A stretch of 64,000 nucleotides of DNA from Herbaspirillum rubrisubalbicans (lineage in GTDB: Bacteria > Pseudomonadota > Gammaproteobacteria > Burkholderiales > Burkholderiaceae_D): assembly GCF_003719195.1 (NCBI RefSeq), contig NZ_CP024996.1:1240001-1304000 (forward strand). Reading direction: 5' to 3'. Below, one piece after another: positions 50,500 through 58,518 of this stretch (positions are counted from its first letter, which is position 1; each line of letters starts with the position of its first letter). Position numbers and translations under genes: made by a program. The notes below the pieces were generated by a model. It was not told the origin of the DNA. It saw only the letters and a list, made by a program, of their open reading frames with translations, and searched no databases.

Positions 50500-52404
50500 T
50501 CATAGAAGATGAATGAGGCTATCTTTCCCGAACTCACCAACTTGTGGCTGGAAGCAAAGTGCTGCTTGGGCCGTCATTGGTCGCCCAAAGTAATATCCTT
50601 GGGCAATTTTGCAATTGAGCTTCCTCAGCATATTCAAGTCATCCTGATTTTCAACTCCCTCGCCGATCACTTCAAATTTAAAGGCTTCGCTTAGATTGAG
50701 AACTGCCTTGACTAAAGCTTGATTCTCCTTGGATGATGCAAGACCGATTATAAAGCTACGATCAATCTTCACTCGAGAAGCATGTAAGAGGCGGAGGGAA
50801 CCAAGGGAGGAGTAACCGGCACCGAAATCGTCGATAGAAATTCCGATACCTAATTCAGCTAGTTTGGCTAGCTTTTGAGTAACTGCTTGCACGTTCATTG
50901 CAGTTTCCTCCGTGATTTCGATTTCCAACATTGATGCGGGGAAATGGAAGCGATCTAATTTTTCTTTGATCAGAGCATCCACTTTAAGACGTTCCATCTC
51001 TTTGGGCGAAACGTTCATCGCAATCCGTAGATGCGTCTGACCACTCGCTTGGAATTGGTTGATGAGGCTTGCCACGTTTCGGATAACAAAGCGCAATAAA
51101 ACCTCCGAAAGACCGGTATTGCCTGCCGCAGAGATAATATCTGGTGGCGCAATCCAGCCATGCTTCGAGTGCTGCCAACGCAAGAGGGCTTCGAAACCTT
51201 CGAGTGCGTTGTCGTGGATGTTGATAATCGGCTGAAACCAGACTTCTATCTCCTCTGCCGCTAGCGCATGTACAAGATCTCGTTGAACATGCCTTTGTAT
51301 TTGTAGTCGCTGACTGAGACTTTCATCAAAGAAGCGGAACTGGTTTCTACCCTGATTCTTCGCATCGTATAAGGCAGTATCGGCGCATGTCAGCATCTCA
51401 TTGATATCTGACTCGTGAGAAATGTATATGCCTATTGAAACGCCTACATGCACCGAAGCGGGGACAGTGAAAGAGGGCGCAAGGCTGTTGATGATCCGGG
51501 AAGACAGTACCTCAGGCAAAATACTTGTTGGGGAGAGTCGATACAAAATAACAAACTCGTCTCCGCCAAGTCTGGCTAGCGCATAGGATGCCGGGACGCT
51601 CGTTCGTAGTCGTTTTGCGACTTCTTTGAGAAGCTGGTCACCGGACCTGTGCCCGAAAGTGTCGTTGATGGCCTTGAAGCCGTCCAGGTCCAGAAACATC
51701 ATGCACAACGGCACTGTTCTCTCAGGTTTTAGGAGTTCTGCTTTTTCGATAAATCCTTTGCGACTAAGTAATCCAGTGAGGCTGTCATACGTCACCTGTT
51801 CCTGCATTTCTGCAGCGTATGCAATCACCTGTTCATGAGCGATCTTGAGCGCTTGTTGAGACGTAGTCGCTTTATATTTCAGGATGATGCTTTCTCTTAC
51901 CAATAATTCGCTGACGTGTGCGCCACGAATAAGTGCAACCCAATAGAGAAGCACAGCGGCGGCAAGCGCCTCAGATTCGAACTGTCCAGAAAATATCAGG
52001 CAGATCACGATAGAGCCTAAAGGTGGTGTGATGAAACAGATTGGGATGGCGGCATAGGCGAATCCATAGACAGCCGAGCCGGCCGTGATGCCACATACAC
52101 AAGTGAGATAAAACAGCGTCTCTGGAGAAGAATAGGCGTCGCAAAGAAAAGCGACACACGCCCAGACCAAGCCAGCGCAGAGAGCCAGAAAAGCATGGAG
52201 GCGCAGACTAATTTCTATTCCGGAACGAACGCTACCAAGTAATAAAATAGGGAAATGAGAGAATCGGTCCAATTTCGAGGACGGCGTTCGACACAATATG
52301 ACGCGCGCGACATTAAGTGCGGCATAAGTGCAGAACCAGACGGCGGCGATGGTGATTTTTCCAGAATAGCTAGCGACCAAAGCACAGATGATCGTTAGAA
52401 GCAT
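50500..52404 (-). CDS. GGDEF-EAL c-di-GMP protein, 5' end removed by an IS3 insertion
   Basis: 634 residues remain. About five N-terminal helices form a membrane sensor of the MASE type, then a GGDEF domain with intact RLGGDEFVIL, then an EAL domain with FEALLRW, MNVSPKEM, EITEETA, IDDFGAGYSS, VKIDRS and QGYYFGRP, all canonical. It may therefore both make and break c-di-GMP. The frame is open upstream of the ATG at 52404 into the end of the IS at 52430, and continues without a stop beyond the IS (53752-53843). The intact protein would have had about 672 residues. Translation now needs the inner ATG, which lies at the very start of the first helix and lacks a clear ribosome site. Confidence 0.88.
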   Translation of the reverse strand: MLLTIICALVASYSGKITIAAVWFCTYAALNVARVILCRTPSSKLDRFSHFPILLLGSVRSGIEISLRLHAFLALCAGLVWACVAFLCDAYSSPETLFYLTCVCGITAGSAVYGFAYAAIPICFITPPLGSIVICLIFSGQFESEALAAAVLLYWVALIRGAHVSELLVRESIILKYKATTSQQALKIAHEQVIAYAAEMQEQVTYDSLTGLLSRKGFIEKAELLKPERTVPLCMMFLDLDGFKAINDTFGHRSGDQLLKEVAKRLRTSVPASYALARLGGDEFVILYRLSPTSILPEVLSSRIINSLAPSFTVPASVHVGVSIGIYISHESDINEMLTCADTALYDAKNQGRNQFRFFDESLSQRLQIQRHVQRDLVHALAAEEIEVWFQPIINIHDNALEGFEALLRWQHSKHGWIAPPDIISAAGNTGLSEVLLRFVIRNVASLINQFQASGQTHLRIAMNVSPKEMERLKVDALIKEKLDRFHFPASMLEIEITEETAMNVQAVTQKLAKLAELGIGISIDDFGAGYSSLGSLRLLHASRVKIDRSFIIGLASSKENQALVKAVLNLSEAFKFEVIGEGVENQDDLNMLRKLNCKIAQGYYFGRPMTAQAALCFQPQVGEFGKDSLIHLL

Positions 52405-52426
52405 CGTTACTGGGATCGAATTTAAG

Positions 52427-52430
52427 GTTG
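52427..52430. repeat. Target-site duplication GTTG, left copy
   Basis: GTTG flanks the IS at 52427-52430 and again at 53752-53755. A 3-4 base duplication is normal for IS3-family elements. Confidence 0.8.
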
Positions 52431-52469
52431 TGAACCGCCCCGACTTTCGCGGAGGCTATTTGGTTTAAG

Positions 52470-53318
52470 TTATGCCGACACTGCAGTATTGCTGGCGAAC
52501 CGGCTGTAGTAGTTTGCCTCAGCTTCTGCCGGAGGGATATAGCCGATGGATTCCAGCAGTCGATGATGGTTGAACCAAGCCACCCATTCGAGCGTGGCCA
52601 GTTCGACGGATTCCCTGGTTTTCCAAGGGGCACGGCGATGAATTAATTCAGCTTTGTACAGGCCATTGATGGTTTCGGCCAAGGCGTTATCGTAACTGTC
52701 GCCACGGCTTCCGACCGATGGCGCAATGCCCGCCTCGGCCAGGCGTTCACTGTAGCGAATCCCGACGTATTGCGATCCCCTGTCGGAATGATGGATCAAG
52801 CCGCCGTTGCCTTCGGGCTGGCGAGCATAGAGCGCCTGCTCCAGCGCATCTAGCACGAAGTCCGTCGTCATACTGTTGCTGACACGCCAGCCAACGATGC
52901 GACGGGCAAACACGTCGATGACGAAGGCCACATACAGCCAGCCTTGCCAGGTCGATACGTAGGTAAAGTCGGACACCCAAAGCTGGTTGGGACGATCAGC
53001 CTTGAACTGACGATTGACCCGGTCCAACGGGCAGGCTGCCTTGGGATCAGAACGCGTGGTGCGAAGTTGCTTACCACGCCGGGCTCCCTGAAGCCCTTGC
53101 TTTCGCATCAACCGCTCTACCGTACAACGTGCGATAGATACGCCCTCGCGATTCAGCTGTCGCCACACCTTGTCAGCACCGTACACACGCATGTTGGCGT
53201 GCCACACCCGGCTGATTTCAACTCGCAGTACCGCATCACGCTTGCTACGAGCACAGCACAATTGAGGATTGCGCTGCCTCGCTGCATAACGCCGATATGC
53301 TGACGGGGCAACCTGCAA
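52470..53318 (-). CDS. IS3-family transposase OrfB (DDE catalytic part)
   Basis: A 282-residue rve-fold transposase. An HTH_21 segment (HANMRVYGADKVWRQLNREG) precedes the core: Asp in LWVSDFTYVSTW, Asp in LIHHSDRGSQYVGIRYS, Glu in DNALAETINGLYKAE. The product is normally made as an OrfAB fusion by -1 frameshifting; the open frame upstream of the listed start (TYIDRYRDIHGVEPICKVL) supports this. Confidence 0.93.
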   Translation of the reverse strand: MQVAPSAYRRYAARQRNPQLCCARSKRDAVLRVEISRVWHANMRVYGADKVWRQLNREGVSIARCTVERLMRKQGLQGARRGKQLRTTRSDPKAACPLDRVNRQFKADRPNQLWVSDFTYVSTWQGWLYVAFVIDVFARRIVGWRVSNSMTTDFVLDALEQALYARQPEGNGGLIHHSDRGSQYVGIRYSERLAEAGIAPSVGSRGDSYDNALAETINGLYKAELIHRRAPWKTRESVELATLEWVAWFNHHRLLESIGYIPPAEAEANYYSRFASNTAVSA

Positions 53319-53374
53319 TACCTTGCAGATCGGCTCGACCCCGTGGATATCCCGATAGCGATCGATATAGGTAT

Positions 53375-53701
53375 TTACGACTTCAGTTTGCGGTCGAGCT
53401 CCGCCTGCGCGAAAAAAGCGCTCGCGGTCTTGAGAATCTCGTTAGCACGGCGCAATTCCTTGACCTCGCGCTCCAGTGCCTTGATACGCTCACGCTCGGC
53501 CGTGCTGACGCCATCCCGCTCGCCGCTATCGACCTCGGCGCGTTTGACCCAGTCCAGCAGCGTCTGAGGCGTACAGCCGATCATCGGCGCAATCGATTGG
53601 ACCGCAGACCACGTGGAGGAATGCTCATCCCGCTGCTCACGCACCAAGCGCACCGCACGCTCTCGTACCTCAGGGGAAAACTTGCTTGATTTCTTGTTCA
53701 T
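53375..53701 (-). CDS. IS3-family transposase OrfA
   Basis: A 108-residue protein with an N-terminal helix-turn-helix ([33 protein letters not shown]) that binds the IS ends, and a leucine-zipper-like helix ([20 protein letters not shown]). Near its end the coding strand has a T-TTT-TTC heptamer. Confidence 0.92.
   Translation of the reverse strand: MNKKSSKFSPEVRERAVRLVREQRDEHSSTWSAVQSIAPMIGCTPQTLLDWVKRAEVDSGERDGVSTAERERIKALEREVKELRRANEILKTASAFFAQAELDRKLKS
53411..53417 (-). promoter_or_regulatory. Probable programmed -1 frameshift site joining OrfA and OrfB
   Basis: The coding strand reads GC-T-TTT-TTC in the OrfA frame, a slippery X-XXY-YYZ heptamer. A -1 slip here enters a stop-free frame that runs straight into OrfB, past the OrfA stop. 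Confidence 0.65.
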
Positions 53702-53751
53702 GGCTCTATTCTCTCAAGAGTTAGAGCCTCCTCAAAATCCGGGGCGGTTCA

Positions 53752-53843
53752 GTTGTTCTGCGCACTACCTGCAACTGATCTGCACGGATCAGACGTAGAA
53801 GGGCAGCGTTCTCGGTTGGAGATATATGCTTAGCGGTATTCAA
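53752..53843 (-). pseudogene. Detached 5' end of the GGDEF-EAL gene
   Basis: Joining 53843-53752 to 52426 (removing the IS and one GTTG copy) gives an unbroken frame of 38 codons before the ATG at 52404. It reads from a TTG: LNTAKHISPTENAALLRL, then IRADQLQVVRRTTLNSIPVT. This is a normal hydrophilic lead into the first membrane helix. The TTG start is the only candidate I see. Confidence 0.6.
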
Positions 53844-53946
53844 GGTGAATGTTCCGTGTGCCGAAGAAAATATTAAAGTTGAGCCTGAACCAAGCTAGGC
53901 TAACTGGCCCACAAGAACGGGGCCGTGGGTAAGTCCGCAAGAGTTA

Positions 53947-54594
53947 CTAAGGCACGGCTGCTTTAGCTTTGCCTAGTGATATTGGTGTCGCATCATCGAT
54001 GCATGTGGGCGCCGCTTCATTTTGTCTGCAGCCATTCTGCGCAACCGATGCGAGATGTCTTTTCAATGTGATGGGATGAACACCGAGATGGGCCGCCACG
54101 TCACAATGACGCCAACTTTCTTCTTCCAATAACTTACGCGCTTGCATAACTTGCGCTCGAGATAGTCTTGGTCGTCTTCCAACCTTCTTTCCTTCGGCTT
54201 TGGCTGCTGCCAAGCCAGCACGCGTGCGCTCGCTGATGAGTGCGCGCTCAAATTCGGCCAGTGCGGCCATCATGTGAAAAACCAGGCGTCCTCCTGAAGA
54301 TCGAGTATCGATATGTTCGCTGATGGAGTGAAAAGAGATACCTCGCCGCTCAAGGTTTTCGAGTATGCGAATGAGATGGGAAAGAGAGCGGCCCAGACGA
54401 TCAAGTCGCCAGACAGCCAAGGTGTCTCCTGAGCGGAGACGCTTGAGTAATTTGAGTAATCCAGGGCGGTCGGTCGACGCGCCTGACATCCCTCGATCCT
54501 CATAAATGAAATCGCACCCAATTTTCCGGAGGGCAAGAATCTGCATATCAAGATTCTGGTCCTCTGTAGAGACGCGTGCGTAGCCAATGATCAT
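53947..54594 (-). CDS. Serine recombinase (resolvase/invertase family)
   Basis: A 215-residue small serine recombinase. The catalytic Ser is in MIIGYARVSTEDQNLDMQ (residue 9). GDTLAVWRLDRLGRSLSHLI holds the conserved Arg pair, EFERALISERTRAGLAAAKAEGKKVGRRP the E helix, and a DNA-binding Hin-like helix-turn-helix (CDVAAHLGVHPITLKRHL) follows. The C-terminal 25 residues are an unusual extension. It could resolve cointegrates or invert DNA; a palindrome lies about 90 bases upstream. Confidence 0.92.
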   Translation of the reverse strand: MIIGYARVSTEDQNLDMQILALRKIGCDFIYEDRGMSGASTDRPGLLKLLKRLRSGDTLAVWRLDRLGRSLSHLIRILENLERRGISFHSISEHIDTRSSGGRLVFHMMAALAEFERALISERTRAGLAAAKAEGKKVGRRPRLSRAQVMQARKLLEEESWRHCDVAAHLGVHPITLKRHLASVAQNGCRQNEAAPTCIDDATPISLGKAKAAVP

Positions 54595-54682
54595 GTTTTA
54601 CCTCGAATTCGAAGCTGCACGCCGATAAAAATTGCCGCATGGAAATGTGACAATTTTGCGAATTCGGTATGCCAGCTTCGTT

Positions 54683-54704
54683 GACAAAAAGGGTCCTTTT
54701 TGTC
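54683..54704. repeat. 22-base near-perfect palindrome between recombinase and EAL gene
   Basis: GACAAAAAGG and its inverse CCTTTTTGTC flank the two central bases. It lies between the divergent recombinase and EAL genes and could be an operator or part of a recombination site. Confidence 0.55.
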
Positions 54705-54842
54705 GGAGAGGAAAATTGATTTTTCATCGGGCTGAAAGCCCCTCTGGATGCGCCCCTTTGACTTGCATGAATAGCATCACACAAAGGACCCCTATTGTAC
54801 GAGAGTTTTTTGCTCAACGGAAATATCGCTGAAGGGGTAGTT

Positions 54843-55952
54843 ATGGGGATGGGATCGCTATTGCTCGTGTGTATCGAGAACTACGAGCAGTTGTTGGCCA
54901 GTAAGGGGGCTGAGGCTATTGACGAAATCCAGGCGCAGGTACTACTGCGGGTGGCCAACATATGTGGCACCAAGGGTGGGCTCGTCGGTGTGCTGAGTCC
55001 CGGGCGTCTCGGCGTGTGCTGGGATATGGGGCAGCGGGGTGAATTCATTCAGCAGGACGACATGCATCGCCAGGCACTGGCGAAGGAGATTTCTTGCGAT
55101 CTGCAGTCGCTTTTTGGTGGTGGCGCAGAGTGGAATATCAGCGTCGCATGGGGCGGTGACGGCGCGCTGAGCTCACAGTTGGAGTCAACTGAGTACTTGT
55201 GGCCGCCTAGTCATGATGAGTCCGACGTGCGCATCGCTGAATCGGTATACGCCGCGCTCAAAGAGGATCGGGTGATGCTTGATTTTGAGCCTGTTTGCTG
55301 TGTTTTCGAGTCCTCTTCGAGTTTGTACTTTGAATCGCTGGTGCGCTTGCTCAGCGCCACGGGCGAGCGACTTCTTCCTGGTGAATTTATTCCTGCGCTT
55401 GAGCGCCTGGGACTGATGCGATGTCTTGATCGATATGTGGTGCGCAGCGTTTTCAAGACGCTGGAGCAGCACCCGGACATTCGACTGGGCGTGAATATCT
55501 CTGCGCAGAGTGCCATTAACGACGTTTGGTGGCGTTCGACATTTGCCGATTTGATGTCGCGCCCTGACATTGCGCGTCGCTTGGTCGTGGAAATCACTGA
55601 AACGGCAAAGCTGAAAGCCGGTACCGGGCGGCGCTTCAGTCAATACCTCCAACGTTTGGGATGCCAAGTAGCTATTGATGACTTTGGTGCTGGCTTCGCC
55701 AAGGAGGCTGCGCGCGAGGTGCAGGTCCCGGATGTCATCAAAATTGATCGAGGCATCTTGCGCAGAACAAGAGAGGCTGGTCAGGAAGGGCTTCTCGAGG
55801 AGGTGCTGAGTGCCGCGCATCGGCAATGCTCCTTGGTCATCGTTGAAGGCGTTGAGACTGATCATGATCGACTGACGGTGGCGAGATCGGGTGGAAGGTG
55901 GGCTCAAGGGCGATATTTCCATCGAGCTGCAGGGCAGATCGCTTTCGGCTAG
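54843..55952 (+). CDS. EAL-domain protein with degenerate GGDEF half
   Basis: A 369-residue cytoplasmic protein. The N-terminal 130 residues have the size and fold pattern of a GGDEF domain, but the motif position reads SPGRLGVCW, so it cannot be a cyclase. The EAL domain has YFESLVRLL in place of EAL (Glu kept), NISAQS, EITETA, IDDFGAGFAKE, IKIDRG, VEGVETDHD and QGRYF: all metal and catalytic positions are present, so phosphodiesterase activity is possible. I start at ATG 54843, five bases after GAAGGGG, not at the upstream TTG. It heads the adhesin locus and may tie it to c-di-GMP. Confidence 0.85.
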   Translation: MGMGSLLLVCIENYEQLLASKGAEAIDEIQAQVLLRVANICGTKGGLVGVLSPGRLGVCWDMGQRGEFIQQDDMHRQALAKEISCDLQSLFGGGAEWNISVAWGGDGALSSQLESTEYLWPPSHDESDVRIAESVYAALKEDRVMLDFEPVCCVFESSSSLYFESLVRLLSATGERLLPGEFIPALERLGLMRCLDRYVVRSVFKTLEQHPDIRLGVNISAQSAINDVWWRSTFADLMSRPDIARRLVVEITETAKLKAGTGRRFSQYLQRLGCQVAIDDFGAGFAKEAAREVQVPDVIKIDRGILRRTREAGQEGLLEEVLSAAHRQCSLVIVEGVETDHDRLTVARSGGRWAQGRYFHRAAGQIAFG

Positions 55953-55987
55953 CAAAAAAGAAATCCATGAATGGAAGAGGAATGAAC

Positions 55988-56389
55988 ATGGCTGGCATTG
56001 AATTGTTGAATGTGTGGGGTGCGATGGACAGCGTCATGCAGGGAGTATTAGTGCCCGACAGTGTCATTCACCCGCATGGAAAAAATCGCGCGGAGGTTTT
56101 TTCTGAGGAGAGATTGGAGCTCCTGCGTGATGGCGTCCGTTTGATGGTGCAGCAGTTCGCAGATGGTCCGGAGTATGAGGATGTTGTTGAAGCCTATGAC
56201 GCCGGGCTGAGTACAGGCTTCTATACAAAGCCGTCTGCCATCGCTCAAGGATTCAGAACCGTCACTGCTCGGCGTTTTTTGGATATGCGTCGTGAACATC
56301 GACGTGCCTACGCGATATCGCTCCGAAAGATCTATGCGATCGGCTTTCACCAAGGTCGACTTCTCGCCACTGGTCTCTGGAATGAGTGA
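55988..56389 (+). CDS. Hypothetical protein of the adhesin locus
   Basis: A 133-residue soluble protein (MAGIELLNVWGAMDSVMQG...) with no family I recognise. LRDGVRLMVQQFADGPEYEDVVEAYDAGLSTGFY and the basic stretch ARRFLDMRREHRRAYAISLRK suggest a helical, possibly DNA- or protein-binding fold. The start at 55988 has AGAGG eight bases upstream; an ATG two codons earlier is also possible. It lies between the EAL gene and the H-NS-like gene on the same strand. Confidence 0.6.
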   Translation: MAGIELLNVWGAMDSVMQGVLVPDSVIHPHGKNRAEVFSEERLELLRDGVRLMVQQFADGPEYEDVVEAYDAGLSTGFYTKPSAIAQGFRTVTARRFLDMRREHRRAYAISLRKIYAIGFHQGRLLATGLWNE

Positions 56390-56406
56390 TCTTGGGGCAG
56401 GTCGAT

Positions 56407-56694
56407 ATGCAAATTACCCAAAAGATGAAAACGTATTTTGAACTATTGGCTGAGCGAGAAAGCTTGGATAAAGAGCTGACACAGGCGCGCGCAAGGGAAG
56501 CTGAGTCCGTTCTCAAAGATATTGCCGAAAAGATGTGGCTATTCGAGTTCACTCCAAGGGACGTGGAAAAGGCATATCGGAAGCACGAACTTTTATATGG
56601 CAATCCGAGGACTTTACCCGATAGGCGAGCGAGACGTTTCGAAGATGATCGCTCGAAAGAATCAGAAGCAAACAGCTCGACAAGTAATAAGTAA
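56407..56694 (+). CDS. H-NS-like protein without the DNA-binding tail
   Basis: A 95-residue protein. MKTYFELLAERESLDKELTQARAREAESVLKDIAEKMWLFEFTPRDVEKAY has the pattern of the N-terminal oligomerisation coil of betaproteobacterial H-NS proteins (Y-x-E-L-L start, charged coil, then a D-V/L turn). The usual C-terminal motif (Y-x-x-P-x-T-G-x-T-W-x-G-R-G) is missing; the tail is only charged. Such truncated relatives can modify full H-NS. The start is ATG at 56407, five bases after GGCAGG. The family call is moderate. Confidence 0.5.
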   Translation: MQITQKMKTYFELLAERESLDKELTQARAREAESVLKDIAEKMWLFEFTPRDVEKAYRKHELLYGNPRTLPDRRARRFEDDRSKESEANSSTSNK

Positions 56695-56720
56695 AAAACA
56701 TGAGATTGAATAGGAATTCC

Positions 56721-58493
56721 ATGCACATCAACTCCAAGAAATTGAGTAAGCCAAACCGTCTGACTCTCGCTCTGATGATGAGCGCCTTGCTCGCTCCCTG
56801 CGCGATGGCGCAGACCGTTGCGCCTTCCATGGGAGGCGCATCCGTGGATGAGCTGCAGCGTGGCGTAAACCCTCGCCAAGTCGGTGGAATCTCCAGTGGT
56901 CCTGTCGTGACGGTACCGGCGATCTCGGATCAGGAGAATTTCGACAAGGCCGATACAACCATCCTTCCTATCGCGGGATTTCGTGTTGTCGGGCAAACCG
57001 TTTTCGGCGAAAAACAGTTACTGGAAGTAGCACAAGCCAAAGCAGGTGAGTATCGGTTTTCACAGTTGCAGGCAATGGCGCTGGCTATTACCGGTCTTTA
57101 CCGGGACCATGGCTATCTAGTGGCCCAAGCGGTGATTCCTGCTCAAGAGGTGAAGGATGGCATTGTCCAGATCCGCATCATTGAGGGCAAGTTGGAGCCT
57201 GCAGTGACAGTGGTGACCGAAAACAAGGACGCTGAAGAGGCGATTCAGAAAATCTACCATGCCGTGGTCTGTCCGAAGTCGGTCACCGCGGCACCAGGTG
57301 ACCAGTGTCTCGGTAGTATCGCCACCGATACTTTGATCGACCGCATCGTCCTGCTGGCACGTGAAAATACTGCGATGAAGGTCTTCGGGAGCCTATCAGC
57401 CGGCAGCGAATCTGGTTACACCCGACTCACGCTCAATGCGCAACCTGAGCGTCGCGTCATGGGTGAGGTGTCGGTGGACAATTCTGGCGGTGCCAGCACC
57501 GGTCGTTGGCATGCGCAGGGCCACATCGTTGCCAACTCCTTGCTCAAGCAGGGAGATACTCTCGATCTGCTGGCTGGTTTGTCCAACAAGCCTAGTAGCT
57601 TCAAATTCTTCCAGGCGGATTACAGCACCCCAGTCGGTGCTGAGGGTTGGCGGTTGGGAGCTAACGTCGCCCAGACACAATACTCCCTAGGTGACGCCTT
57701 CTCCTCATTGCAGCAAAGCGGCGTCTCGCGTTCGCTGGCGTTCTATGCACGCTATCCCTTGCTGCTCAAAGCGAACGCCCGCACTGACCTGACCTTGTCG
57801 GTAAAAGGTGGCCAACTTCGAGACGATAACCTGGCCTTCAGTAACCCGCGCACCTATTGGGAAAGTATCGCCGATGTGTCTGGTCGCCTTGAGGACAGTT
57901 GGTTGGGTAGGCCCGCCATCAACCTGTGGGGTGCCCGCTGGGAGTATGGCTCTGTTCGCATCAACGATGCGGTGCCACAACTCATCGACTCAAACGGCCT
58001 GCATACCGCTGGCGCATTCAATCGCCTGACGTTGCGCGGCTCGCGTGAACAAGGCCTGGGCGGGCAATGGTCGCTCTTTGGTGCATTGAGTGGCATGGCC
58101 GGAGACAAGAACCTCGACCCGTATTTCAAATTTAGCCTGGGCGGCCCATACGGCGTACGTGCTTATGCCTCAGGAGAGGCCTCTGGCGACGAGGGAGCGC
58201 TGGGTACGGTCGAATTGCGCTACGCGTTCACGCCGCTGAATGTCTTCTCTCGGACCTTGTCCACGCGCGTGGCCGTGTTCTATGACCGTGGCTGGGTTAA
58301 GAACAGCCGCTATCCCCTGAATAATCTTGTTTCCAATACCGAGGTGCGCGCTGGTACAGGGGTGCAGCTGGAAATCAGTGACAACAACCAACTCGGTTTG
58401 CGCGTGTTCTGGGCTACCCAGGCGGGAACCGGAGCTTCCCGTAGCGACGGCGCCAATTCGCGTGTAGGCATTTTGGCCAACGCGGCTTTCTGA
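56721..58493 (+). CDS. TpsB two-partner secretion transporter (ShlB/FhaC/HMW1B family)
   Basis: A 590-residue outer-membrane protein. A signal peptide (RLTLALMMSALLAPCAMAQ) is followed by a short linker, POTRA 1 (PIAGFRVVGQTVFGEKQLLEVA, with YRDHGYLVAQAVIPAQEVKDG), POTRA 2 and a 16-strand barrel. LGGPYGVRAYASGEASGDEG is the conserved L6-loop VRGY-like motif, and the protein ends in an aromatic strand (NSRVGILANAAF). It exports the TpsA adhesin encoded downstream. The start at ATG 56721 has AGGA six bases upstream; ATG 56700 is in frame. POTRA 2 contains an extra Cys pair (VVCPKS...DQCLGS). Confidence 0.93.
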   Translation: MHINSKKLSKPNRLTLALMMSALLAPCAMAQTVAPSMGGASVDELQRGVNPRQVGGISSGPVVTVPAISDQENFDKADTTILPIAGFRVVGQTVFGEKQLLEVAQAKAGEYRFSQLQAMALAITGLYRDHGYLVAQAVIPAQEVKDGIVQIRIIEGKLEPAVTVVTENKDAEEAIQKIYHAVVCPKSVTAAPGDQCLGSIATDTLIDRIVLLARENTAMKVFGSLSAGSESGYTRLTLNAQPERRVMGEVSVDNSGGASTGRWHAQGHIVANSLLKQGDTLDLLAGLSNKPSSFKFFQADYSTPVGAEGWRLGANVAQTQYSLGDAFSSLQQSGVSRSLAFYARYPLLLKANARTDLTLSVKGGQLRDDNLAFSNPRTYWESIADVSGRLEDSWLGRPAINLWGARWEYGSVRINDAVPQLIDSNGLHTAGAFNRLTLRGSREQGLGGQWSLFGALSGMAGDKNLDPYFKFSLGGPYGVRAYASGEASGDEGALGTVELRYAFTPLNVFSRTLSTRVAVFYDRGWVKNSRYPLNNLVSNTEVRAGTGVQLEISDNNQLGLRVFWATQAGTGASRSDGANSRVGILANAAF

Positions 58494-58518
58494 CGATAAA
58501 GACGGGGTAGGAGGAATC

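Larger units (their letters stand above)
52431..53751 (-). mobile_element. Complete IS3-family insertion sequence, 1321 bp
   Basis: Both ends are present: TGAACCGCCCCG at 52431 and its inverse CGGGGCGGTTCA ending at 53751, with the terminal repeat extending imperfectly to GGAGGC/GCCTCC (about 26 bases). It holds orfA and orfB in overlapping -1 frames with an intact DDE core, and is flanked by a 4-base duplication GTTG. It therefore looks recent and active. It is inserted in the 5' part of the GGDEF-EAL gene. Confidence 0.93.
36640..54790. other. AT-richer accessory island
   Basis: From just after the FadR-type operator, base composition falls visibly and codon use loses its strong G/C third-position bias until about 54.8 kb. 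The stretch contains transposition genes, insertion-sequence parts, a recombinase, predicted conflict genes and no housekeeping gene. I saw no flanking tRNA or direct repeat, so the exact borders are approximate and the stretch may be several insertions side by side. Confidence 0.7.
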
